Source: Chloroflexota bacterium
Lineage (GTDB): Bacteria > Chloroflexota > Dehalococcoidia > Lucifugimonadales > Australimonadaceae
Assembly (NCBI GenBank): GCA_026713505.1
Contig: JAPOOH010000170.1
Coordinates: forward strand, 1-5,900
Reading direction: 5' to 3'
DNA: 5,900 nt
The notes below the pieces were generated by a model. The model had not been told where the DNA came from and did no database searches. It saw only the letters and a program-made list of their open reading frames with translations. Both the position numbers and the translations under genes were made by a program. Position 1 is the first letter of the stretch, and each line of letters opens with the position of its first letter. This document shows positions 1-5,267 of the stretch, in pieces.

Positions 1-1103
1 AACGGCGAGATGTCGACGTCGCTGGCGCCGTTCGCTGTCTGCTGCGCCATCGCCTTGCCCGAGATGAAGGCGAGCGTGATGCCCTTGTAGCGGGGGCCGG
101 TCGAGGTATAGAGCAACTCCGTGCCCTGCACGGGGCCGAGGATGGGCATCTCGTCGGGCGAGTAGGGGCGGAGGCACGCCGTCAGGTCGCGTATCGGCGC
201 GTCCAGCACGTTGGGCGCGAAACGTATCACCGCCTCCATGATGCTGTTCTGCGCCTCCATCGTCGGGTAGGGGTCGAAGCCTGCGCGCTCCTGCGTCGTC
301 CCCACGAGCAGGTCGCCGCCGGCCTTCGGCAGCACGTAGCCGGTCTCGTGGAAGATGGAGTGCGTCGGCATCGGTACGCCGTCGGGCGGCGAAACGTGCA
401 CGATCTGCCCACGCAGCGGGACGACCGGCACCTCCATGCCCAGCCATTCCGACGCGTGCTGCGACCACGGCCCGTTCGCCACGAGCACAGCGCCTGCCGT
501 GATGCGCTCGCCGGACGTAAGGGTGACGCCGCACGCGCGGTCACCCTCGCGCAGCACCCCGTTCACCTCGGCGGTGCGTATGGACACGCCCCGCTTCTCG
601 CACGCCTGCGCAAGCGCGATGGAGAACGGGTAGGCCTCCAGCTGCTTCTCGACGGTGAAGGCCCCACCGAGCGCGTCCGGCGTCAGCCAGGTGCCGAGCG
701 AGCGGACCTGGGTCTCGTCAAGCCACTCGACGTCGATGCCGATCTCGCGCTGCCAGCCCATCTGCTCCTGCAGGTCATGGGCCTCCTCTTCGTTCAGCGC
801 GGGACGCAGCAGGGGGATGTCCGAGAAGAGGTAGTCAACGCCGGACTCCGCTACCAGCCCTTCGGCGACCTCCGCGTGCATGCGGATGCCTTCCAGCAGG
901 AAGCGGGTGTATTCGATGGAGTACCGGTGCCGACCGACCGCTCCCAGTTCGCCCGCCGCGCCGCCCGAGGCGCCGCTGGCGACCGCGTCGCGCTCCACGA
1001 TGACGGAGCGCATGCCGTGCTCCGCGGCGAGGAACCAGGCTGTCGCGCAACCCATCACGCCGCCGCCCACGACGACGACGTCCGCAGTGCCGTTCGTTGT
1101 CAT
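1..1103 (-). CDS. FAD-dependent oxidoreductase, DAO / glycine oxidase-like (3' end cut off by window edge)
   Basis: Flavoprotein of the D-amino-acid oxidase (DAO) fold, which oxidises an amine or amino acid with FAD and usually passes electrons to O2, giving an imine and H2O2. Translated from the ATG at 1103-1101, the frame stays open to the window edge (367 codons). The N-terminus carries the Rossmann motif GGGVMG (residues 13-18) after a VVVV strand, with Glu37 (VIVERD) closing the second strand to bind the FAD ribose, followed by a SGASGGAAG FAD loop. The C-terminal DAO block reads CLRPYSPDEMPILGP, with Arg312 matching the carboxylate-binding Arg of ThiO, then GPRYKG (336-341). The visible end (DVDISP) resembles the last residues of the family, so only a few codons are missing. 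The start overlaps the upstream DCD/DUT gene as ATGA and has no Shine-Dalgarno of its own, suggesting translational coupling. ThiO, sarcosine oxidase and proline/hydroxyproline oxidase families all share this fold. No thiamine genes are nearby, so the substrate is open. Confidence 0.88.
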   Translation of the reverse strand, partial: MTTNGTADVVVVGGGVMGCATAWFLAAEHGMRSVIVERDAVASGASGGAAGELGAVGRHRYSIEYTRFLLEGIRMHAEVAEGLVAESGVDYLFSDIPLLRPALNEEEAHDLQEQMGWQREIGIDVEWLDETQVRSLGTWLTPDALGGAFTVEKQLEAYPFSIALAQACEKRGVSIRTAEVNGVLREGDRACGVTLTSGERITAGAVLVANGPWSQHASEWLGMEVPVVPLRGQIVHVSPPDGVPMPTHSIFHETGYVLPKAGGDLLVGTTQERAGFDPYPTMEAQNSIMEAVIRFAPNVLDAPIRDLTACLRPYSPDEMPILGPVQGTELLYTSTGPRYKGITLAFISGKAMAQQTANGASDVDISP

Positions 1104-1633
1104 TGGCGCGCCGCCGCGGGCGTGGTCGCCTCTCCCTGGTAGATGCCGTCGTACGGCGTCTCGGTAGCGTCGTCGAGTGTGAAGAAGACCATCTGGACGA
1201 TGCGGGCGTTCCGCGCAAGGGTGAGCCCGTGCGGGTTGTATACGGTCAGCTGTATCTGGGCCCTGCCGGTGTAGCCCGCGTCCCACACGGCGTTGTGCGC
1301 CGCCGCGCCGTTCCGGAGCAGCGTGGAGCGAGGCTTGGCCAGGGCCATGACGTTACGGGGCAGGGCGACGGTCTCGTTCAGCCGCACGGCGTACACGCCG
1401 GGCTGCAGGTGCACCGAGCTTTCCGCGTCGAAGGCCAGATCCTCGGTCTCCGCAAGGACGCGATCGCTGTTGCTGACGCCGATCCTGCCTGCGCCGGTGA
1501 ACGCTGCGATGGACTCCAGCGTCATGTCGAACCCGTTCGCCTGCAACTGCTCGTCGACGTTCACGAACCCGGCGACGAGCGGCGGGGAGTCCGAGAGCAT
1601 GGCGCGGATCTGTTGCGATGAGAGGACGCCCAT
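1100..1633 (-). CDS. DCD/DUT-superfamily nucleotidohydrolase, probably dUTP diphosphatase (dut-like; may be labelled dCTP deaminase)
   Basis: A 177-aa protein of the trimeric dUTPase / dCTP deaminase superfamily. Such enzymes convert dUTP to dUMP and PPi, or deaminate dCTP, keeping uracil out of DNA and supplying dUMP for thymidylate synthesis. Superfamily motifs in order: NGFDMTL (33-39), PRSTLLRNG (101-109, matching RSSLAR of dCTP deaminase with Ser103 and Arg107), WDAGYTG (117-123, dUTPase motif III with Asp118), ARIVQMVF (143-150, motif IV) and a C-terminal PYDGIYQG (160-167) typical of archaeal-style members. The deaminase catalytic Glu, five residues after the motif III Gly, is Gln128 here, so dUTPase is the better call. 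The ATG at 1633 is preceded by GAGGTGG (1644-1650, spacing 10) and a strong promoter. Its TGA overlaps the ATG of the flavoprotein gene, so the two are co-transcribed. Family membership is secure; the exact reaction is inferred. Confidence 0.85.
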   Translation of the reverse strand: MGVLSSQQIRAMLSDSPPLVAGFVNVDEQLQANGFDMTLESIAAFTGAGRIGVSNSDRVLAETEDLAFDAESSVHLQPGVYAVRLNETVALPRNVMALAKPRSTLLRNGAAAHNAVWDAGYTGRAQIQLTVYNPHGLTLARNARIVQMVFFTLDDATETPYDGIYQGEATTPAAARQ

Positions 1634-1643
1634 GGGCGCGTAT

Positions 1644-1650
1644 CCACCTC
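1644..1650 (-). promoter_or_regulatory. Ribosome binding site of the dut-like gene
   Basis: GAGGTGG on the minus strand, 10 nt upstream of the ATG at 1633-1631. It is a good match to the anti-Shine-Dalgarno sequence and supports this start. Confidence 0.65.
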
Positions 1651-1677
1651 GGCGGAAGGGGCGGGATGTGCGGTCAG

Positions 1678-1706
1678 ACTATAGGAGCGCAGGGCAGGGG
1701 TGTCAA
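1678..1706 (-). promoter_or_regulatory. Sigma70-type promoter for the dut-like / oxidoreductase unit
   Basis: Read on the minus strand, a consensus -35 TTGACA (1706-1701) is followed by a 17-nt spacer and a -10 TATAGT (1683-1678). Both boxes stand out in GC-rich DNA. Transcription would start near 1671, leaving a 5' leader of about 38 nt before the ATG at 1633. Seen directly; use in vivo is inferred. Confidence 0.85.
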
Positions 1707-1734
1707 AGCGGGTTACAGGGAGACCGCGGATGCA

Positions 1735-1833
1735 CTAGAGGTCATTCAGCGTCCCTTGCCGCTTGGCTTCTGTCGCTTGGGACACGAGCGAGTCCAACTT
1801 GCCGGCCATCTCCGCAGGTTCGTTGTCTGCCAT
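1735..1833 (-). CDS. Possible 32-aa small protein (uncertain)
   Basis: A short frame between lgt and the dut-like promoter, beginning MADNEPAEMAGKLDSLV and ending GTLNDL before a TAG at 1737-1735. A strong Shine-Dalgarno, GGGAGG (1843-1838), sits 4 nt before the ATG. By hand count about three quarters of third codon positions are G or C, in line with coding DNA here. The peptide is charged, has no membrane segment and looks able to form one helix. It lies upstream of, and outside, the transcript expected from the promoter at 1706-1678. A -10-like TATAGT (1875-1870, minus) lies 37 nt ahead of its ATG but has no visible -35. No family is recognised. It may be a real small protein, the eroded end of a gene, or chance. 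Confidence 0.3.
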   Translation of the reverse strand: MADNEPAEMAGKLDSLVSQATEAKRQGTLNDL

Positions 1834-1871
1834 GCGGCCTCCCAGTGAGCCCAACGCCCCACTTCGCAGAC

Positions 1872-1877
1872 TATAAT
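1872..1877 (+). promoter_or_regulatory. Probable -10 box (TATAAT) of the lgt promoter
   Basis: A perfect TATAAT 55 nt upstream of the GTG start proposed for lgt. Transcription would begin near 1884. No convincing -35 hexamer is seen 16-19 nt upstream, so it may need an activator or a different sigma factor. It overlaps the ATG at 1876, which argues against that ATG being the translation start. Confidence 0.5.
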
Positions 1878-1922
1878 GGCGCGAGCCCCCATCCGGCCTG
1901 TTCGCACCAAGAGCCGGACCCC

Positions 1923-1927
1923 AGGAG
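1923..1927 (+). promoter_or_regulatory. Ribosome binding site that decides the lgt start
   Basis: AGGAG, 5 nt before the GTG at 1933-1935. The earlier in-frame ATG at 1876 has no comparable Shine-Dalgarno. This site therefore supports the shorter 314-aa protein. Confidence 0.65.
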
Positions 1928-1932
1928 CCAGT

Positions 1933-2877
1933 GTGGAATTCGACATCACGTTTCGCGGCCTCGTTCTCTCCGGTCTAGGCGTTGAACTGGAGATCCGCTA
2001 CTACTCCCTGGCGATCCTCGCGGGGCTGCTCGCGGGAATCGTCCTTGCGCAGCGGGAGGCGAAACGCCTCGGCGAGAGCCCGGACCACGTTCTGAACATC
2101 GCGGTGCTCGGCGTCGTGTTCGGCCTCATCGGGGCGCGGCTCTACCACGTCATAGACCTGTGGAGCTTCTACTCCCAGGACCCCGCACAGATATTCGTGC
2201 TCCGCGCTGGGGGCATCGGCATTTTCGGCGCGATAGCGGGCGCGGCGTTCGCGCTCGCGCTCTACGTCTGGTGGGTGAACCGCCGTGCGCGCACGGGCAG
2301 GGCGCAGCGCATCCGCACGCTCCGCTGGTTCGACATCGGGGCGCCGGCTTTTCTGTTAGGGCAGGCCGTCGGAAGGTGGGGCAACTTCTTCAACAAGGAG
2401 CTCTACGGGCCGGAGACGACGTTGCCCTGGGGCATCCCGGTCGGGCCGGAGCACCACTTCCCCTGGGACGCAGGCGCGGCAGCGTACTTCCACCCGCTCT
2501 TCCTCTACGAATCGCTCCTCAGCTTCCTCGGCGTCGTCGTCCTGCTCTGGGCGGGCCGGCGGTTCCGTCACGGGCTCCGGCAGGGAGACATCCTCTTCCT
2601 CTACCTCATCTGGTACGCGATGGAGCGCTCCGCGCTGGAGTTCCTGCGCAGCGGCAACTGGAAGTTGGGAGACGTGCCGGTCGCGCACCTCGTCTCGGCG
2701 GCGATGATCGTCGTCGCGCTGCTTGCGCTCTTCCTCTGGCGCAGGCCGCCGTACCTCGAATCGGGCCGGGAAGACGCCCGCCGGGCGGACAGCAGTCCGG
2801 TCGAGCAAGCGGCTGCGCGGTCGCGCGCGGCGGAGCGCCGGGCCCGGCGCCGCACGCAGGGGTCGGACAGCGAGTAG
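1933..2877 (+). CDS. lgt: Prolipoprotein diacylglyceryl transferase
   Basis: Integral membrane enzyme that moves diacylglycerol from phosphatidylglycerol to the lipobox Cys of prolipoproteins, the first step of lipoprotein maturation. From the GTG at 1933 it is 314 aa; typical Lgt is 260-300, and the excess is an Arg-rich, probably cytosolic tail (about 270-314). Roughly seven hydrophobic segments are visible. The Lgt signature GRWGNFFNKE is at 147-156, with RYYSL near 22, HPLFLYES at 187-194 and ERSALEFLR near 231-239, all matching conserved Lgt positions. In GGIGIFGA the residue matching E. coli His103 is Phe98. GTG was chosen because AGGAG lies 5 nt upstream and the ATG at 1876 overlaps TATAAT and would add an Arg/Pro-rich, non-Lgt-like extension of 19 residues. 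The gene is divergent from the dut-like unit. No other lipoprotein-processing gene is in the window. Confidence 0.95.
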   Translation: MEFDITFRGLVLSGLGVELEIRYYSLAILAGLLAGIVLAQREAKRLGESPDHVLNIAVLGVVFGLIGARLYHVIDLWSFYSQDPAQIFVLRAGGIGIFGAIAGAAFALALYVWWVNRRARTGRAQRIRTLRWFDIGAPAFLLGQAVGRWGNFFNKELYGPETTLPWGIPVGPEHHFPWDAGAAAYFHPLFLYESLLSFLGVVVLLWAGRRFRHGLRQGDILFLYLIWYAMERSALEFLRSGNWKLGDVPVAHLVSAAMIVVALLALFLWRRPPYLESGREDARRADSSPVEQAAARSRAAERRARRRTQGSDSE

Positions 2878-2984
2878 TCAGGGACGCTCGCCTCAACCCT
2901 TGCCCTGTCGCTGTGTGTCACTGCAGGGTGGCGTGGAATGGCTTGCAGTAGTACGCTAGCCGTGACACGTTCGGGGTAATGAGC

Positions 2985-3425
2985 ATGACTACACAGCCGA
3001 TCGAGAGCCACGAGGTGCACAGCCAGCGCCTGCTCAGCCATGCGAGGGAGATGCTTGCCGGGGGCGACCGCTTGCAGGCGTCGGAAAAGATATGGGGCGC
3101 GGTTGCGCACGCGGTCAAGGCGCTGGCGGATGAGCGAGGCTGGCCTTACCTCTTCCACCAGGACGCAGGTGTTATCACCTCCTATGTTGCCCAACAGGTC
3201 GGCAACCACGATATCGAGACGTACTTCGCCGCGGTGGAGAACTTGCACCGGAACTTCTACGAAGACGTGTGGGGGTTGGATGTGATCGCTCGAAGGCTCA
3301 GTGTGGCGGAGCAGTTGCTGGCTCTCCTGAGCGCCGCCAACGACACGATGGCGCAAGATCTGCCCATGCCTACGGACGGGCGCTACCGCAACCGTGTGCA
3401 GCGGTCCAGGGCTGCCTCCTGCTAG
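2985..3425 (+). CDS. PaREP1 / HEPN-like helical protein, function unknown
   Basis: A small, soluble, all-helical protein of 146 aa from the ATG at 2985 (148 from the ATG at 2979). Counting from 2979, it contains the block ASEKIWGAVAHAVKALADERGW (positions 34-55) and LHRNFYED (89-96), then a final helix and a polar basic tail. ASEKxWGAAxxAxKAxAxxRGW followed by LHxNFYE is the pattern I know from PaREP1-family proteins, which are related to HEPN-fold proteins and found in archaea and some bacteria. No biochemical role is known to me. The ATG at 2985 has GGGG (2973-2976) at a usable 8-nt spacing, whereas 2979 would be only 2 nt away. It follows lgt by about 100 bp, with no clear promoter or terminator between, and no partner nucleotidyltransferase is adjacent. 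The family call is by recollection of the motif. Confidence 0.75.
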   Translation: MTTQPIESHEVHSQRLLSHAREMLAGGDRLQASEKIWGAVAHAVKALADERGWPYLFHQDAGVITSYVAQQVGNHDIETYFAAVENLHRNFYEDVWGLDVIARRLSVAEQLLALLSAANDTMAQDLPMPTDGRYRNRVQRSRAASC

Positions 3426-3449
3426 AGGTTGTCGAACGCGAACATTGGG

Positions 3450-3464
3450 GGGTGACGCTCACCC
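3450..3464. terminator. Short hairpin between convergent genes
   Basis: GGGTGA-CGC-TCACCC forms a perfect 6-bp stem with a 3-nt loop in the 44-bp gap between the convergent PaREP1-like gene (ends 3425) and pgl (ends 3470). The position suits a bidirectional terminator, but neither side has a true T-run, so intrinsic termination would be weak. Confidence 0.35.
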
Positions 3465-3469
3465 TCACC

Positions 3470-4198
3470 CTAGGCCAACCCTGAAGCGGCCTCTGTATCG
3501 AGCAGCCACGTCAACTCGCCGTCGTGCGGCGCTACGAGCGCGGCGGGCAGGGGAGGCTCGTTGTCCGGAGGGCACAGGGCGAGCCGTACCGCATCCGCCT
3601 TATCGCGTCCCTGGGCGAGGAATACGACGCGCCGTGAGGCGTTGATGAGCGGCAGCGTCGCGGTGATGCGCCACGCCTCCAACTGCGGCACGTGATTGGC
3701 TGCGAAGGGCCGCTCGCGTTCGTCCAGTGCGCTCGTACCGGGGAAGAGCGACGCCGTATGCCCATCCGGGCCGATGCCGAGCAGCAACAGGTCCGGGCGC
3801 GTAGGCGCCTCGCCGAAGACCCGTCGCAGCGCGCCCTCGACGGTGGCGGCGGACTCCTCCGGGGTTGTGTCCTCCGTCGGCGTGGGGATGACGGTCGCCT
3901 GTGCCGCGGCGTTGTGGGAGAGCAGCGTAGCGTTCGCCATGCGCTGGTTGCTGTCCGGATGGTCGTGAGGGACCCAACGCTCGTCGCCCCAGAACACGAC
4001 CGTTGCGTGCCAGGGCATCGCGGCTGCGAAGGGCGGCCCGGTGAGCGCACGGTAGAGCGCCTCCGGCGTGCTCCCGCCGGACAGTCCCCATACGAACCGG
4101 CCTCTTTCCCGTACCGCCTCCTCCGCGGATGCGAGCACGAGTTCAGCCGCGGCCTGCGTGAGCGTGGCGTGGGCGGGGAAGACGCGGACCTCCATCAT
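3470..4198 (-). CDS. pgl: 6-phosphogluconolactonase
   Basis: Cytosolic enzyme hydrolysing 6-phospho-D-glucono-1,5-lactone to 6-phosphogluconate, the second step of the oxidative pentose phosphate pathway. At 242 aa it has the normal length for the SOL/DevB type (glucosamine/galactosamine-6-phosphate isomerase superfamily). Motifs: LSGGSTP (39-45, phosphate binding), GDERWVP (71-77), DSNQRM (82-87), LGIGPDGHTASLFPG (140-154, with the family's catalytic-loop His147) and GRDKADAV (197-204). The presence of GHTASLFPG and of the gnd neighbour favours lactonase over NagB. Two in-frame ATGs (4198 and 4195) are possible and neither has a recognisable Shine-Dalgarno. It lies downstream of gnd on the same strand, separated by a repeat-bearing gap of about 130 bp, and probably shares its transcript unless the hairpins there stop it. 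Confidence 0.95.
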   Translation of the reverse strand: MMEVRVFPAHATLTQAAAELVLASAEEAVRERGRFVWGLSGGSTPEALYRALTGPPFAAAMPWHATVVFWGDERWVPHDHPDSNQRMANATLLSHNAAAQATVIPTPTEDTTPEESAATVEGALRRVFGEAPTRPDLLLLGIGPDGHTASLFPGTSALDERERPFAANHVPQLEAWRITATLPLINASRRVVFLAQGRDKADAVRLALCPPDNEPPLPAALVAPHDGELTWLLDTEAASGLA

Positions 4199-4232
4199 GG
4201 CAGAGCGTGTGCGCGAACCGGAGAGCAGTCCC

Positions 4233-4258
4233 CACTCCCCGCCGCGTGTGCGGGAGTG
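4233..4258. repeat. Inverted repeat in the gnd-pgl gap
   Basis: CACTCCC (4233-4239) and GGGAGTG (4252-4258) can pair as a 7-bp stem around a 12-nt loop, 35 nt upstream of the pgl start on the minus-strand transcript. No T-run follows. It could protect or process the mRNA, or attenuate pgl. Confidence 0.4.
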
Positions 4259-4266
4259 CGCTCAGG

Positions 4267-4286
4267 ATTCCCGCCTCCGCGGGAAT
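4267..4286. repeat. dRS3-like 20-bp inverted repeat (ATTCCC-N8-GGGAAT)
   Basis: The sequence ATTCCC-GCCTCCGC-GGGAAT gives a perfect 8-bp stem (ATTCCCGC / GCGGGAAT) with a 4-nt loop. The ATTCCC-N8-GGGAAT layout is that of the dispersed dRS3 repeat described in Neisseria, and similar hairpins flanked by GTCA and CC are scattered through intergenic DNA of many GC-rich bacteria. It lies in the gnd-pgl gap. The window holds a single copy, so its dispersal elsewhere in this genome is assumed. Confidence 0.6.
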
Positions 4287-4327
4287 GACCGGTTTCGTCC
4301 GCCGGAATCATGCCGGGTCTCATGGCG

Positions 4328-5236
4328 CTAGGACTGGCGCCTCACGGCGTGGCCGCCGAACTGGTTGCGCATCGCCGCGAGCAGCCTGAAGCCGAACTGG
4401 GCCTCGTCCCGGGAGCGGAAGCGCGCCTGCAAGGCCATCGAGATCACCGGGAGCGGCACCGCCAATTCGATCGACTCTTCCACGGTCCAGCGTCCCTCCC
4501 CGGAGTCGTCCACCCAGGGCGCGATGCCGGAGAGCGAGTTGTCCTCCTCTAGAGCCGCGGCGGTGAGGTCCAGCAGCCAGGACCGCACGACGCTGCCGTG
4601 GCGCCATATCTCCGCGATCTGCGCGACGTCGAGGTCCAGGCTCTGCTTGGCGCGCATGAGCTCGAAGCCCTCCGCGTACGCCTGCATGAGCCCGTACTCG
4701 ATACCGTTGTGCACCATCTTCACGAAGTGCCCTGCGCCGAGCGGCCCCACGTGGGCGTAGCCTGTCTCCGGCGTCGGTGCGAGCGTGCGGAAGACGGGTT
4801 CAACGAGCGCAACCGCTGCTCCGCTGCCGCCGACCATGAGGCAATAGCCCTCAGCGAGGCCCCAGATGCCGCCGCTGACCCCCGCGTCCACCATCTCGAT
4901 GCCGCGATGCCGCAACGACTCCCCGCGCCGCATCGAGTCTTTGTAATTCGAGTTTCCGCCGTCCACGACGAGGTCGCCGGACTCCAGCACGTCGCCGAGC
5001 GCGGCGACCGTCGCTTCCGTGGGATTACCGGACGGCACCATCACCCAGACGACGCGGGGCGGGGAGAGCGCCTCCACGAACTGCTCCAGCGAGTCCACGA
5101 CCTCGCAGCCGGACGCTGCCGCCGCCTGCCGTGTGTCGGGGTCGCGGTCGTAAGAGACGACGCGGTGTCCGCCTCGGCGCAGACGCTCGGACATGTTGCC
5201 CCCCATGCGTCCCAACCCCACCATGCCGATGTCCAT
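4328..5236 (-). CDS. gnd: 6-phosphogluconate dehydrogenase, decarboxylating, short NAD-type
   Basis: Oxidises and decarboxylates 6-phosphogluconate to ribulose-5-phosphate, CO2 and NAD(P)H in the cytosol. The 302-aa length fits the short GntZ/YqeC class, not the about 470-aa dimeric Gnd. Features: Rossmann motif GLGRMG (7-12), DGGNSNYKDS (92-101), DAGVSGGIWG (117-126, substrate binding) and GHFVKMVHNGIEYG (169-182) with catalytic Lys173, Asn177 and Glu180. The second strand ends VVSYDRDPD; Asp31, in place of the Asn-Arg usual in NADP enzymes, predicts a preference for NAD+. The start ATG (5236-5234) has an ideal Shine-Dalgarno, AGGAGG (5247-5242, spacing 5), and it aligns with the family N-terminus; the frame is open further upstream into tal's end but that part is out of frame with tal. 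It follows tal by 31 bp and belongs to the same operon. Confidence 0.95.
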   Translation of the reverse strand: MDIGMVGLGRMGGNMSERLRRGGHRVVSYDRDPDTRQAAAASGCEVVDSLEQFVEALSPPRVVWVMVPSGNPTEATVAALGDVLESGDLVVDGGNSNYKDSMRRGESLRHRGIEMVDAGVSGGIWGLAEGYCLMVGGSGAAVALVEPVFRTLAPTPETGYAHVGPLGAGHFVKMVHNGIEYGLMQAYAEGFELMRAKQSLDLDVAQIAEIWRHGSVVRSWLLDLTAAALEEDNSLSGIAPWVDDSGEGRWTVEESIELAVPLPVISMALQARFRSRDEAQFGFRLLAAMRNQFGGHAVRRQS

Positions 5237-5241
5237 AGATT

Positions 5242-5247
5242 CCTCCT
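5242..5247 (-). promoter_or_regulatory. Ribosome binding site of gnd
   Basis: Perfect AGGAGG on the minus strand, 5 nt before the ATG at 5236. It fixes the gnd start against upstream in-frame alternatives such as 5350. Confidence 0.8.
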
Positions 5248-5267
5248 GTAAGGGGTTCCGCGCCGTG

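Noticed and set aside
348..1142. Long plus-strand open frame (264 codons) opposite the flavoprotein
   Set aside because: Its translation is Arg/Ala/His-rich with no motifs, and it lies antisense to a clear DAO-family protein; GC-rich codon bias produces such mirror frames.
1876..1932. ATG at 1876 as the start of lgt
   Set aside because: It overlaps TATAAT and has no Shine-Dalgarno; the GTG at 1933 has AGGAG at good spacing.
1746..1949. Minus-strand 67-codon open frame in the lgt-dut gap
   Set aside because: It overlaps the lgt start and has no Shine-Dalgarno or recognisable features; the shorter frame at 1735-1833 in another phase is the better candidate.
2356..2808. Minus-strand open frames opposite lgt
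   Set aside because: The translation is a string of Arg, Glu and Pro without family features, while the plus strand carries a full set of Lgt motifs.
2903..2928. CCCTG/CAGGG pairing after lgt as a terminator
   Set aside because: Only 5 bp around a 16-nt loop with no T-run; expected by chance in this composition.
3135..3164. R-x6-H in the PaREP1-like protein as a HEPN RNase motif
   Set aside because: Arg53 and His60 fit the spacing formally, but the polar residue after Arg and the helix position seen in active HEPN RNases are not present; probably coincidence.
3692..4288. Plus-strand open frame of 198 codons opposite pgl
   Set aside because: Low-complexity Arg/Gly/Ala translation, antisense to a well-defined lactonase.
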